Source: Methylomonas sp. (GTDB lineage: Bacteria; Pseudomonadota; Gammaproteobacteria; Methylococcales; Methylomonadaceae). From it: a DNA stretch of 17,650 nucleotides. This document shows positions 6,682 through 13,653 of this stretch, in pieces. The stretch covers positions 1 to 17,650 of the forward strand of contig JALSIU010000188.1 of assembly GCA_026989715.1 (NCBI GenBank), written 5' to 3'. Made by a program: the position numbers and the translations under genes. Below the pieces are notes generated by a model. It had not been told where the DNA came from, searched no databases, and saw only the letters and a list, made by a program, of their open reading frames with translations. Position 1 is the stretch's first letter; each line of letters opens with the position of its first letter.

Positions 6682-7077
6682 ATGAGCATGACAGATCCAG
6701 TTGCAGACATGCTTACGCGCATCAGAAATGGGCAGTCTGCAGGAAAAATAAACGTTAATATGCCGTCATCAAAACTTAAGGTTGCGATTGCAAAAGTTTT
6801 AAAAGATGAAGGGTATATTAAAGATTTTTCAACTGAAACAAATGGCACGCATGTGTCTATGTCGGTTGAACTTAAATACTATAATGGTAAGCCGGTTATT
6901 GAAAAGGTTAAGAGAGTTAGCCGACCTGGTTTGCGAGTTTATAAGTCAAAAGATGAATTGCCTAAAGTATTAGGTGGTTTAGGTGTAGCTATTGTCTCTA
7001 CTTCTAAAGGTGTTATGACAGATCGCGCAGCTCGCGCAATTGGTCATGGTGGCGAAGTAATCTGCACAGTTTGTTAA
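6682..7077 (+). CDS. rpsH: 30S ribosomal protein S8
   Basis: This encodes 131 residues, typical for S8. The N-terminus MSMTDPVADMLTRIRNGQSAGK and the C-terminus STSKGVMTDRAARAIGHGGEVICTV are diagnostic. S8 binds helix 21 of 16S rRNA in the platform and is the translational repressor of the spc operon in E. coli. A clear GGAG lies just upstream of the start, in the 30-base gap after rpsN. rplF follows after 9 bases. Confidence 0.98.
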   Translation: MSMTDPVADMLTRIRNGQSAGKINVNMPSSKLKVAIAKVLKDEGYIKDFSTETNGTHVSMSVELKYYNGKPVIEKVKRVSRPGLRVYKSKDELPKVLGGLGVAIVSTSKGVMTDRAARAIGHGGEVICTVC

Positions 7078-7086
7078 GGGGGAATT

Positions 7087-7620
7087 ATGTCAAGAATAGC
7101 AAAAAACCCAGTAACAATACCTGCAGGTGTTGAAGTAAAAGTAGATGGGTCTTTAGTTTCTGTAAAAGGAAGTAAAGGGCAACTTGAAATGCAGTTGCAT
7201 AACTCGGTACAAATTGATTTATCAGATTCTACTGTCAGTATGAAATGGAATCAAAACGATAAAAAAGCAACTGCTCAAGCAGGAACGGCGCGTGCAAATG
7301 TTGCTAATATGGTTCAGGGTGTTAGTCAGGGCTTTGAGAAAAAACTAAATTTAGTTGGGGTTGGTTATAGGGCTCAAGTTAAAGGTAAGGTATTAAGTCT
7401 TAGTTTAGGTTTTTCCCATCCTGTTGAGTTTGATGTACCTGAGGGCATTCAAATTGAAGCACCAAGCCAAACTGAAATAGTTGTTAAAGGTATAGATAAG
7501 CAACAAGTTGGTGCTGTATCTGCGGATATTAGGGCGTATAGACCGCCTGAGCCTTATAAAGGTAAGGGTGTTAAGTATGCGGATGAGCATATTGTTAGAA
7601 AAGACGCGAAGAAAAAATAG
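7087..7620 (+). CDS. rplF: 50S ribosomal protein L6
   Basis: This encodes 177 residues, the E. coli length. L6 has two similar alpha/beta domains (about 1-82 and 83-177), a product of ancient duplication, and lies at the factor-binding region near the sarcin-ricin loop. MSRIAKNPVTIPAGVEV opens the protein. The second domain holds KLNLVGVGYRAQVKGKVLSLSLGFSHPVEF, and the C-terminal YRPPEPYKGKGVKYADEHIVRKDAKK is the conserved rRNA-binding tail. GGGGGAA before the start makes a good Shine-Dalgarno. Confidence 0.98.
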   Translation: MSRIAKNPVTIPAGVEVKVDGSLVSVKGSKGQLEMQLHNSVQIDLSDSTVSMKWNQNDKKATAQAGTARANVANMVQGVSQGFEKKLNLVGVGYRAQVKGKVLSLSLGFSHPVEFDVPEGIQIEAPSQTEIVVKGIDKQQVGAVSADIRAYRPPEPYKGKGVKYADEHIVRKDAKKK

Positions 7621-7629
7621 GCTAGCAAA

Positions 7630-7983
7630 ATGAATAAAAAAGTATCTCGTTTGAGAAGAGCTTTAAAGCTTCGATCAAATATAAAAAGGCTTAACAGTAG
7701 TCGCTTGTCTGTTCATAGAACATCTAAGCATATTTATGCACAAATCATTTCAGAAGATGGAACTAAAACAATAGTTAGTGCTTCAACAACTCAAGCTGAA
7801 GTTAAATCAGCGGTAAAAAGTACTGGAAATATTGAATCAGCAGTTTTGGTAGGTAAGTTGGTAGCAGATAAAGCAATTGCTGCGGGTATTACTGAAGTAA
7901 CTTTTGATCGTTCTGGTTTTAAATATCATGGTCGCGTTAAAGCTTTGGCTGACGCTGCTCGTGAAGCTGGCTTGAAGTTTTAG
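7630..7983 (+). CDS. rplR: 50S ribosomal protein L18
   Basis: This encodes 117 residues, the same as E. coli. L18 binds 5S rRNA with L5 in the central protuberance. The basic N-terminus (KKVSRLRRALKLRSNIKRL) leads into RLSVHRTSKHIYAQIISEDGTKTIVSAST, and the protein ends with FDRSGFKYHGRVKALADAAREAGLKF, all typical. The start codon follows GGCTAGCAAA, a weak Shine-Dalgarno, 9 bases after rplF. Confidence 0.98.
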   Translation: MNKKVSRLRRALKLRSNIKRLNSSRLSVHRTSKHIYAQIISEDGTKTIVSASTTQAEVKSAVKSTGNIESAVLVGKLVADKAIAAGITEVTFDRSGFKYHGRVKALADAAREAGLKF

Positions 7984-7993
7984 GGGATATAAA

Positions 7994-8500
7994 ATGGCAA
8001 ATGCACCTCAACAAGCGAACTCAGATGGTTTACAGGAAAAATTGGTTTCTGTCAGACGAGTCGCGAAAGTTGTAAAAGGCGGTAGAGTATTTGGTTTTAC
8101 TGCTTTAACGGTAGTGGGCGATGGTGATGGGAATGTTGGGTATGGCGTAAGTAAAGCTAAAGAAGTACCCATTGCAATTCAAAAATCATTAGAGCAAGCT
8201 AGAAAAAATATGCATAAAGTATCTTTAAAAGGGGATACTTTGCAATATTCAATCATGTCTGAAGTAGGTGCTGCAAAAGTTTTTATGCAGCCTGCTACTG
8301 AAGGTACGGGTATTATTGCTGGTGGTCCAATGCGAGCAGTTTTTGAAGCAGTTGGCGTGCACAATGTGCTTGCTAAATGTATTGGAACTAATAATCCTAT
8401 CAATGTGGTTAGAGCAACAATTGATGGGCTCGCCCATATGAATAATGCTGAGCAAATTGCTGCTAAACGCGGTTTGTCGGTTGAAGATATTACAGGGTAA
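7994..8500 (+). CDS. rpsE: 30S ribosomal protein S5
   Basis: This encodes 168 residues. S5 joins a double-stranded-RNA-binding-like N-terminal domain (VRRVAKVVKGGRVFGFTALTVVGDGDG, about 20-46) to a ribosomal S5 D2-like C-terminal domain (GTGIIAGGPMRAVFEAVGVHNVLAKCIGTNNPINVVRAT). It lies at the mRNA entry with S3 and S4 and takes part in decoding accuracy. AGGGGA lies shortly before the ATG. The N-terminal tail ANAPQQANSDGLQEK is specific to this lineage and poorly conserved. Confidence 0.98.
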   Translation: MANAPQQANSDGLQEKLVSVRRVAKVVKGGRVFGFTALTVVGDGDGNVGYGVSKAKEVPIAIQKSLEQARKNMHKVSLKGDTLQYSIMSEVGAAKVFMQPATEGTGIIAGGPMRAVFEAVGVHNVLAKCIGTNNPINVVRATIDGLAHMNNAEQIAAKRGLSVEDITG

Positions 8501-8505
8501 TTGAC

Positions 8506-8691
8506 ATGGCAGATAAAAAATTACGCGTCACAATGACTAAAAGTAGTATTGGTCGCTTGCAAAGGCATAAAGCTTGTTTGCAAGGCTTAGGGTTAAGGCG
8601 TATTAACCATACTGTAGAGGTTATTGATACTGCTGAGAATAGAGGGATGATTAATAAGGTCTCTTATATGGTTAAGGTAGAGGAAATATAA
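8506..8691 (+). CDS. rpmD: 50S ribosomal protein L30
   Basis: This encodes 61 residues, close to the 59 of E. coli. The sequence KKLRVTMTKSSIGRLQRHKACLQGLGLRRINHTVEV, followed by ENRGMINKVSYMVKVEE, is the full L30 fold. L30 is a small peripheral 50S protein absent from some bacteria. The gap after rpsE is 5 bases without a strong Shine-Dalgarno, and the stop shares one base with the rplO ATG (TAATG). Confidence 0.97.
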   Translation: MADKKLRVTMTKSSIGRLQRHKACLQGLGLRRINHTVEVIDTAENRGMINKVSYMVKVEEI

Positions 8692-9125
8692 TGTATTTAA
8701 ATACTATAAAACCTGCTGCAGGGTCAAGGAAGAACCCTAAAAGAGTTGGGCGGGGTATTGGTTCAACACTGGGGAAAACTTGTGGTAGAGGTCATAAAGG
8801 TCAAAAATCACGTAGTGGTGGATTCCATAAAGTGGGTTTTGAAGGCGGTCAGATGCCTTTGCAGCGCCGCTTACCAAAAGTTGGTTTTACTTCGAGAAAA
8901 TCAAAATATACTTCTGAAGTAAGATTAAGTGAGATTGCAAGTTTGAAGCTTGATGTGGTGACGCTTGATGATTTAATTAAAGCAAATGTAGTTCCTGCTT
9001 TTACTAAAGTTGCTAAGGTAATCAAGTCAGGAAATATTGATGTGGCAGTTACTCTAAAAGGCTTGAAGGCGACAGTTGGTGCTAAAGCTAGTGTAGAAGC
9101 CGCTGGTGGTAAAATAGAGGATTAA
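8691..9125 (+). CDS. rplO: 50S ribosomal protein L15
   Basis: This encodes 144 residues, the E. coli length. The glycine- and basic-rich N-terminal half (KRVGRGIGSTLGKTCGRGHKGQKSR and GGFHKVGFEGGQMPLQRRLPKVGF) threads into 23S rRNA, and the C-terminal half (about 70-144) is the L18e/L15 fold. L15 is a late 50S assembly protein. It starts within the rpmD stop (TAATG). The secY start is 2 bases after its stop, so L15 and SecY are probably coupled. Confidence 0.98.
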   Translation: MYLNTIKPAAGSRKNPKRVGRGIGSTLGKTCGRGHKGQKSRSGGFHKVGFEGGQMPLQRRLPKVGFTSRKSKYTSEVRLSEIASLKLDVVTLDDLIKANVVPAFTKVAKVIKSGNIDVAVTLKGLKATVGAKASVEAAGGKIED

Positions 9126-9127
9126 AA

Positions 9128-10450
9128 GTGAGTAGATCAGGCGCACAAATGAGAGAGCAAGCAGGTAACTTTTCAGAGCTGCGCTCCAGATTATTATTCG
9201 TATTAGGTGCTTTTTTTGTTTATAGGGTTGGGGCTCATATTCCGGTTCCAGGAATTGATCCTCAAGCCTTAGCACTGATGTTTAAGCAGCAGGAAGGCTC
9301 CATCTTTGACATGTTTAATATGTTCTCAGGTGGTGCCTTAAAAAGATTAAGTCTTTTTGCTTTGGGTATTATGCCTTATATTTCTGCTTCTATTATTATG
9401 CAGTTAATGACGATTGTCATTCCTGCATTGGAGCAGATCAAAAAAGAGGGTGAATCAGGAAGGCGTAAAATATCGCAGTATACGCGTTATGGAACAGTGG
9501 TTTTAGCAACCTTTCAAGCAATTGGTGTTTCTGTTGCATTGCAAAATCAAACTGCTGGTGGTTTATCTGTTGTTATTCATCCTGGTGTCCAGTTTGTTGT
9601 TATTACTGCGATTACTTTAGTCACAGGAACCATATTTTTAATGTGGTTAGGTGAGCAAATTACTGAAAGAGGCTTGGGTAACGGGATTTCTTTGATTATT
9701 TTTGCAGGTATTGTTTCTGGTTTGCCTTCTGCTATAGGTGGTACGCTAGAGTTAGCGCGCACAGGTGAATTGAATGGTGCATTTATTGTTATCTTGTTTT
9801 TGTTGAGTGTGGCTGTGACCGCTTTGGTTGTATTTGTAGAGCGTGGCCAAAGAAGAATAGTGATTAACTATCCAAAGCGTCAACAGGGTAAAAGAATGTA
9901 TGCTGGGCAAAGTAGTTTTTTACCACTTAAGCTAAATATGGCAGGTGTTATTCCTCCTATTTTTGCATCAAGTATCATTTTATTTCCTGCGACAATTGCT
10001 GGCTGGTTTAGTAGTGCGGATGGTTTTTCTTGGTTGCAAGAGCTTGCTACTTCGATATCGCCAGGACAGCCGCTTTATGTGATGTTATATACTGTTGCGA
10101 TTGTATTCTTTTGTTTCTTTTATACTGCGTTGGTGTTTAATTCGAAAGAGACGGCAGAAAATTTAAAAAAATCTGGTGCTTTTTTGCCAGGAATCAGACC
10201 TGGAGAGCAAACTGCGGCTTATATAGATAAAGTTATGACGCGTTTAACGTTGATTGGTGCTTTTTATATAACGGCTGTGTGTTTGTTGCCAGAATTTCTG
10301 ATTGTTTATTGGAATGTACCGTTTTATTTTGGCGGAACATCTTTGTTGATTATTGTTGTGGTAGTCATGGATTTTGTTTCACAAATGCAAACTCATCTTA
10401 TGTCGCAAAAGTATGATGGTTTGATGAATAAAGCGAATTTAAAAAAATAA
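9128..10450 (+). CDS. secY: Preprotein translocase channel subunit SecY
   Basis: This encodes 440 residues, close to E. coli SecY (443), with ten hydrophobic segments expected for the inner-membrane Sec channel. It works with SecE, SecG and the motor SecA to export and insert proteins. Visible marks are the plug and TM2 region (SIFDMFNMFSGGALKRLSLFALGIMPYISASII), the SecA/ribosome-binding cytoplasmic loop RGQRRIVINYPKRQQGKRM at about 238-256, and the loop LKKSGAFLPGIRPGEQTA at about 345-362 that holds the arginine equal to R357. The start is GTG with AGAGG at 9116-9120, 7 bases upstream. Expression is tied to the ribosomal genes, as is usual. Confidence 0.98.
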   Translation: MSRSGAQMREQAGNFSELRSRLLFVLGAFFVYRVGAHIPVPGIDPQALALMFKQQEGSIFDMFNMFSGGALKRLSLFALGIMPYISASIIMQLMTIVIPALEQIKKEGESGRRKISQYTRYGTVVLATFQAIGVSVALQNQTAGGLSVVIHPGVQFVVITAITLVTGTIFLMWLGEQITERGLGNGISLIIFAGIVSGLPSAIGGTLELARTGELNGAFIVILFLLSVAVTALVVFVERGQRRIVINYPKRQQGKRMYAGQSSFLPLKLNMAGVIPPIFASSIILFPATIAGWFSSADGFSWLQELATSISPGQPLYVMLYTVAIVFFCFFYTALVFNSKETAENLKKSGAFLPGIRPGEQTAAYIDKVMTRLTLIGAFYITAVCLLPEFLIVYWNVPFYFGGTSLLIIVVVVMDFVSQMQTHLMSQKYDGLMNKANLKK

Positions 10451-10471
10451 TTTACTAAAAAGGGGTGAGCT

Positions 10472-10585
10472 GTGAAAGTACGAGCTTCTGTTAAAAAAAT
10501 ATGCCGTAACTGTAAAGTTGTAAAAAGAGCTGGTGTTGTTAGGGTGATTTGCAAAGATGGGCGTCATAAGCAACGTCAGGGATAA
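10472..10585 (+). CDS. rpmJ: 50S ribosomal protein L36, zinc-binding type
   Basis: A short frame of 37 codons plus TAA starts with GTG and reads MKVRASVKKICRNCK, then VVKRAGVVRVICKDGRHKQRQ and a final glycine. The family usually has 37-38 residues. C11, C14, C27 and H32 form the zinc ribbon, so this is the C-plus form, while S14 in the same cluster is the zinc-free form. L36 supports 23S rRNA near the L11/sarcin-ricin region. AGGGG at 10461-10465 gives a good Shine-Dalgarno 6 bases upstream. It closes the spc group, as in E. coli. No terminator follows, so read-through into the alpha genes is possible. Confidence 0.97.
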   Translation: MKVRASVKKICRNCKVVKRAGVVRVICKDGRHKQRQG

Positions 10586-10591
10586 TTTTTA

Positions 10592-10619
10592 TTGCTTAAT
10601 AAAGCAGTAATGCTATAAT
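10592..10619 (+). promoter_or_regulatory. Candidate sigma70 promoter of the alpha genes, extended -10
   Basis: TTGCTT (10592-10597) and a perfect TATAAT (10614-10619) are separated by 16 bases, and TGC directly precedes the -10, giving an extended -10 TGnTATAAT. Transcription would start near 10626, about 34 bases before the rpsM ATG. It is the only gap within the ribosomal block where both promoter elements look right. The spacer contains overlapping small inverted repeats (TGCTT/AAGCA and AGCA/TGCT). Confidence 0.65.
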
Positions 10620-10633
10620 TGAGCACTTAACTT

Positions 10634-10658
10634 TAGAGTACCGTAAGGGGAGTATCTA
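10634..10658 (+). promoter_or_regulatory. Leader hairpin with rpsM Shine-Dalgarno in the loop
   Basis: TAGA (10634-10637) plus TAC (10639-10641) can pair with GTATCTA (10652-10658), a 7-bp stem with one bulged G (10638). The 10-nt loop (10642-10651) carries GGGGA, the rpsM Shine-Dalgarno, 8 bases before the ATG. In E. coli S4 represses the alpha operon through a larger pseudoknot at this place; no such pseudoknot is evident here. A regulatory role is inference. Confidence 0.35.
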
Positions 10659-10659
10659 A

Positions 10660-11016
10660 ATGGCACGAATTGCCGGAATTAATGTACCAGATCATAAACA
10701 TGCAGAGATAGCATTGACTGCAATTTATGGGATTGGTAAGCCAACTGCAATTAATATCTGTAAAGAAGTTGGTATCGAACGGACAATTAAAATTAAAGAG
10801 TTAACCGAAGAGCAATTAGAAGCTATTCGTGTAACTATTGCTAAGATTGTTGTAGAAGGTGATCTTCGACGTGAAGTGTCTATGAACATTAAGCGTTTAA
10901 TGGATCTTGGTTGTTATCGTGGTATTCGCCATAGACGTGGACTGCCATTGCGTGGTCAAAGAACGAGAACAAATGCTCGTACTCGTAAAGGACCTCGTAA
11001 ACCTATTAGAAAATAA
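10660..11016 (+). CDS. rpsM: 30S ribosomal protein S13
   Basis: This encodes 118 residues, the E. coli length. S13 lies at the top of the 30S head, pairs with S19 and contacts L5 and the P-site tRNA. The N-terminus ARIAGINVPDHKHAEIALTAIYGIG holds the helix-hairpin-helix region, and the basic tail GIRHRRGLPLRGQRTRTNARTRKGPRK is the tRNA-contacting extension. GGGGAG at 10647-10652 is the best Shine-Dalgarno in this section, placed 7-8 bases upstream. It opens the alpha group behind a promoter candidate. Confidence 0.98.
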   Translation: MARIAGINVPDHKHAEIALTAIYGIGKPTAINICKEVGIERTIKIKELTEEQLEAIRVTIAKIVVEGDLRREVSMNIKRLMDLGCYRGIRHRRGLPLRGQRTRTNARTRKGPRKPIRK

Positions 11017-11034
11017 TAAATAGAGTTATATATA

Positions 11035-11421
11035 ATGGCTAGTTCAAATCGCACAAAGAAGAAAATAAAAAAAGAAGTTGCAGATGGTATTGCACATATT
11101 CATGCAACTTTTAATAATACCATCGTTACAATCACTGATCGTAAAGGAAATGCCTTGTCTTGGGCTACTTCTGGTGGTTCTGGTTTTAGAGGATCTAGAA
11201 AAAGTACACCTTTCGCTGCACAGGTTGCCGCAGAAAGAGCTGGGAAGGTTGCTCAAGAATTTGGCATGAAAAATCTTGATGTTATGATCAAAGGCCCAGG
11301 GCCTGGTCGTGAGTCTGCAGTTAGATCTTTTAACAACCTTGGTTTTAAAATAGGTAATATAGTTGATGTTACACCTATACCACATAATGGTTGTCGTCCA
11401 CCAAAAAAGCGTAGGGTATAG
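11035..11421 (+). CDS. rpsK: 30S ribosomal protein S11
   Basis: This encodes 128 residues. S11 lies in the 30S platform at the E-site codon and joins S6, S18 and S21. Conserved blocks are GIAHIHATFNNTIVTITDRKGNALSWATSGG, FRGSRKSTPFAAQVAAE and the C-terminal DVTPIPHNGCRPPKKRRV. The asparagine of HNG is the site of isoaspartate formation known in E. coli S11. The N-terminal lysine-rich stretch (RTKKKIKKEV) is longer than average. The start lacks a strong Shine-Dalgarno and lies 18 bases after rpsM. Confidence 0.98.
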   Translation: MASSNRTKKKIKKEVADGIAHIHATFNNTIVTITDRKGNALSWATSGGSGFRGSRKSTPFAAQVAAERAGKVAQEFGMKNLDVMIKGPGPGRESAVRSFNNLGFKIGNIVDVTPIPHNGCRPPKKRRV

Positions 11422-11436
11422 GGTAAGGAGTATATT

Positions 11437-12057
11437 ATGGCTAGATATTTAGGACCAACTTGTAAATTAAGTCGTCGTGAAGGAACCGACCTGTTTTTGA
11501 AGAGCAGAGGTAAGTCTTTAGAGGGGAAATGTAAGCTTGATCAGCGCCCTGGGCAACACGGTACAAAACGTGCTAGAGATTCAAATTACGCGACACAGTT
11601 AAGAGCAAAACAACGTATTAGACGTATATACGGTGTTTTAGAAAAACAGTTTAGAAATTATTATAAGGTTGCTGATTTGCAAAAAGGTGCGACAGGTTTA
11701 AACCTGCTGAATCTTTTAGAAACAAGACTTGATAATGTTGTCTATAGAATGGGGTTCGCAGCGACAAGAGCTGAGGCGCGCCAGTTAGTAACGCATAAAG
11801 CTATTTTAGTTAATGACTCTATTTTAAATGTGCCATCTGCTATGGTTTCTGTAGGTGATAAAATTTCTATTAGAGAAAAAGCTAAGAAACAAGTTAGAAT
11901 TGCTGATTCTTTAACTGTTGCGGAGCAATATGGATTTCCTGCATGGGTTGAAGTTAATCCAAAGGACTTTTCTGGATCGTTTAATGCTTTACCTGATCGT
12001 GCAGATCTTGGTACTGATATAAATGAGCAACTAGTCGTAGAATTGTATTCTAAATAA
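11437..12057 (+). CDS. rpsD: 30S ribosomal protein S4
   Basis: This encodes 206 residues, the same as E. coli. S4 starts 30S assembly, helps accuracy, and with S3 and S5 surrounds the mRNA entry; in E. coli it also represses the alpha operon. The N-terminal domain (ARYLGPTCKLSRREGTDLFL) has only scattered cysteines, not the four-cysteine zinc site of other bacteria. An S4 RNA-binding domain follows at about 96-156 (TRLDNVVYRMGFAATRAEARQLVTHKAILVN). A strong AAGGAG (11425-11430) lies 6 bases before the ATG. Confidence 0.98.
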   Translation: MARYLGPTCKLSRREGTDLFLKSRGKSLEGKCKLDQRPGQHGTKRARDSNYATQLRAKQRIRRIYGVLEKQFRNYYKVADLQKGATGLNLLNLLETRLDNVVYRMGFAATRAEARQLVTHKAILVNDSILNVPSAMVSVGDKISIREKAKKQVRIADSLTVAEQYGFPAWVEVNPKDFSGSFNALPDRADLGTDINEQLVVELYSK

Positions 12058-12073
12058 TAATCTGGGGTTTTAA

Positions 12074-13081
12074 ATGCATAGTGCTGTTACTGGTTTATTA
12101 AAACCTCAGCTAGTAGAGGTTGTTAATAAATCAACTTATCATTCTAGAATTGTCATTGAGCCTCTTGAAAGAGGTTTCGGACATTCGCTTGGAAATGCGT
12201 TAAGAAGAGTTCTTCTATCGTCTATTCCAGGCTGTGCTGTAGTCAGTGTTGAAATTGAAAAAGCAGAGCATGAGTACTCCGTTATTGAAGGTGTTCATGA
12301 GGATGTTATTGATATTCTTTTGAATATTAAACAATTGGCTGTTGTTTTGCACTCAGGTAATGAGGTGACACTTAGCTTGAATAAGGTAGGTGCAGGTGTT
12401 GTTACGGCTGCTGATATTGAGTTGCCGCATGATGTTGAAATTGTCAATCCTGATTTGGTTATTGCAAATTTAACCGAAGAAGGTGCGTTGTCCATGAAGA
12501 TTAATGTTCAGCGTGGTCGAGGCTATGAGCCCTCGAATACTAGAACCGAAGGTTTAGGTGTCGGGGTTATGGGAGCATTACAAGTTGATGCATCGTATAC
12601 ACCAGTTTTAAAAGTTGCTTATAGTGTTGAAACGACACGTGTCGATCAGCGTACTAATTTAGATAGATTGATAATAGAGTTGGAAACTAATGGGACGGTA
12701 GAGCCTGAAGCAACAATAAAACTTGCGGCGACAATTTTACATGATCAGTTATCTGTATTTGTTGATTTTGAACAAGTTAATGAGCAAGTGCCTGAAGAAA
12801 TAGTTGAGCCTGTTGAGCAAATTGACCCAACTTTACTGCGTCCGGTTGATGATTTAGAACTTACTGTTAGATCAGCTAATTGCCTTAAAGCTGAAAATAT
12901 ATATTACATCGGTGATCTTATACAGCGTACCGAGTTTGAATTATTGAAAACACCTAACTTAGGCAGGAAATCGCTTACTGAGATTAAAGATGTATTGGCT
13001 TTAAAGGGGCTATCTTTAGGGATGCGTCTTGAAAACTGGCCGCCGGAAAATCTTGCCGAGCAATCTCAAGCGATTCTATAA
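12074..13081 (+). CDS. rpoA: DNA-directed RNA polymerase subunit alpha
   Basis: This encodes 335 residues, six more than E. coli; the extra residues lie mainly in the linker. The N-terminal domain (about 1-235) dimerises and nucleates core assembly; LERGFGHSLGNALRRVLLSS at 31-50 is the signature. An acidic linker rich in E, V and P leads to the C-terminal domain (about 255-330). There R266, N269 and the G297-K299-S300 cluster match E. coli R265, N268, G296, K298 and S299, which bind UP elements and activators such as CRP. UP-element recognition is therefore probably intact. GGGG at 12064-12067 lies 6 bases before the ATG. rplQ follows after 20 bases. Confidence 0.98.
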   Translation: MHSAVTGLLKPQLVEVVNKSTYHSRIVIEPLERGFGHSLGNALRRVLLSSIPGCAVVSVEIEKAEHEYSVIEGVHEDVIDILLNIKQLAVVLHSGNEVTLSLNKVGAGVVTAADIELPHDVEIVNPDLVIANLTEEGALSMKINVQRGRGYEPSNTRTEGLGVGVMGALQVDASYTPVLKVAYSVETTRVDQRTNLDRLIIELETNGTVEPEATIKLAATILHDQLSVFVDFEQVNEQVPEEIVEPVEQIDPTLLRPVDDLELTVRSANCLKAENIYYIGDLIQRTEFELLKTPNLGRKSLTEIKDVLALKGLSLGMRLENWPPENLAEQSQAIL

Positions 13082-13101
13082 CACACACAAGGTTTATTAG
13101 T

Positions 13102-13482
13102 ATGAGACATCGTAAGTCTGGAAGACAATTAAATAGAAACTCTAGTCATAGAAAAGCTATGTTTAGCAATATGGCTACTTCTTTATTTAAAGAAGAATTA
13201 ATCAGAACAACTTTGCCTAAAGCGAAAGAGTTACGCGCTATTGCTGAGCCACTGATTACTCTATCAAAAGAGGATACAGTCGCAAAGCGTCGCATGGCAT
13301 TTGCTAAACTTCGCGACCGCGAAGTAGTTACAAAGTTATTTAATGAATTAGGCCCGCGTTATGCAAATCGTCCTGGTGGCTATTTGCGTATTATGAAATG
13401 CGGCTTTCGCACAGGTGATAAAGCTCCAATGGCTTATGTCGAATTAGTGGATAGGCCTGAGTTGGATGTAGCAGAAGATTAA
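13102..13482 (+). CDS. rplQ: 50S ribosomal protein L17
   Basis: This encodes 126 residues, one less than E. coli L17. MRHRKSGRQLNRNSSHRKAMFSNMATSL and the closing region ANRPGGYLRIMKCGFRTGDKAPMAYVELVDRP are diagnostic. L17 sits at the tunnel-exit side of the 50S subunit. It is the last ribosomal gene; a strong terminator begins 18 bases after its stop codon. Confidence 0.98.
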   Translation: MRHRKSGRQLNRNSSHRKAMFSNMATSLFKEELIRTTLPKAKELRAIAEPLITLSKEDTVAKRRMAFAKLRDREVVTKLFNELGPRYANRPGGYLRIMKCGFRTGDKAPMAYVELVDRPELDVAED

Positions 13483-13500
13483 TTGCTACTTTACAATCAT

Positions 13501-13528
13501 AAAAAAACCAGCTTATGCTGGTTTTTTT
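13501..13528. terminator. Rho-independent terminator after rplQ, bidirectional in form
   Basis: ACCAGC (13507-13512) pairs with GCTGGT (13517-13522) around a TTAT loop. Seven T follow the stem (13522-13528) and seven A precede it (13501-13507), and the A and T tracts can lengthen the stem. It therefore reads as a terminator on either strand. It ends the alpha transcript and separates it from the hem genes. Confidence 0.93.
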
Positions 13529-13561
13529 ATGTCTAATTTTTATCTTTTTCGTTGATTGCGG

Positions 13562-13593
13562 TTGAACTTTTCGATGTGTAAATGTACTAAAAT
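13562..13593 (+). promoter_or_regulatory. Possible hemC promoter (weak)
   Basis: TTGAAC (13562-13567) resembles a -35 element. Possible -10 partners are TACTAA (13585-13590, spacer 17) and TAAAAT (13588-13593, spacer 20); a better hexamer, TACAAT (13610-13615), has no -35 at the right distance. The hem genes lie behind a terminator and need a promoter in this 125-base interval, but I cannot say which of these is used. Confidence 0.3.
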
Positions 13594-13653
13594 AATAGTT
13601 TAAAACAGGTACAATAGCTCAAATGATGATTAAATGGAATATTAGGTAAATCA

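Noticed and set aside
10593..10606. TGCTT/AAGCA hairpin after rpmJ as a terminator
   Set aside because: The stem is 5 bp and the T-run lies before it, not after it, on the + strand; the minus-strand reading also lacks a T-run after the stem.
11078..11269. Second + strand frame inside rpsK
   Set aside because: It is an alternative frame of the conserved S11 gene with low-complexity hydrophobic content and no start signal.
13529..13653. Small RNA, riboswitch or extra gene in the rplQ-hemC gap
   Set aside because: The interval is AT-rich with no stable stem or open frame of note; only a weak promoter candidate was seen.
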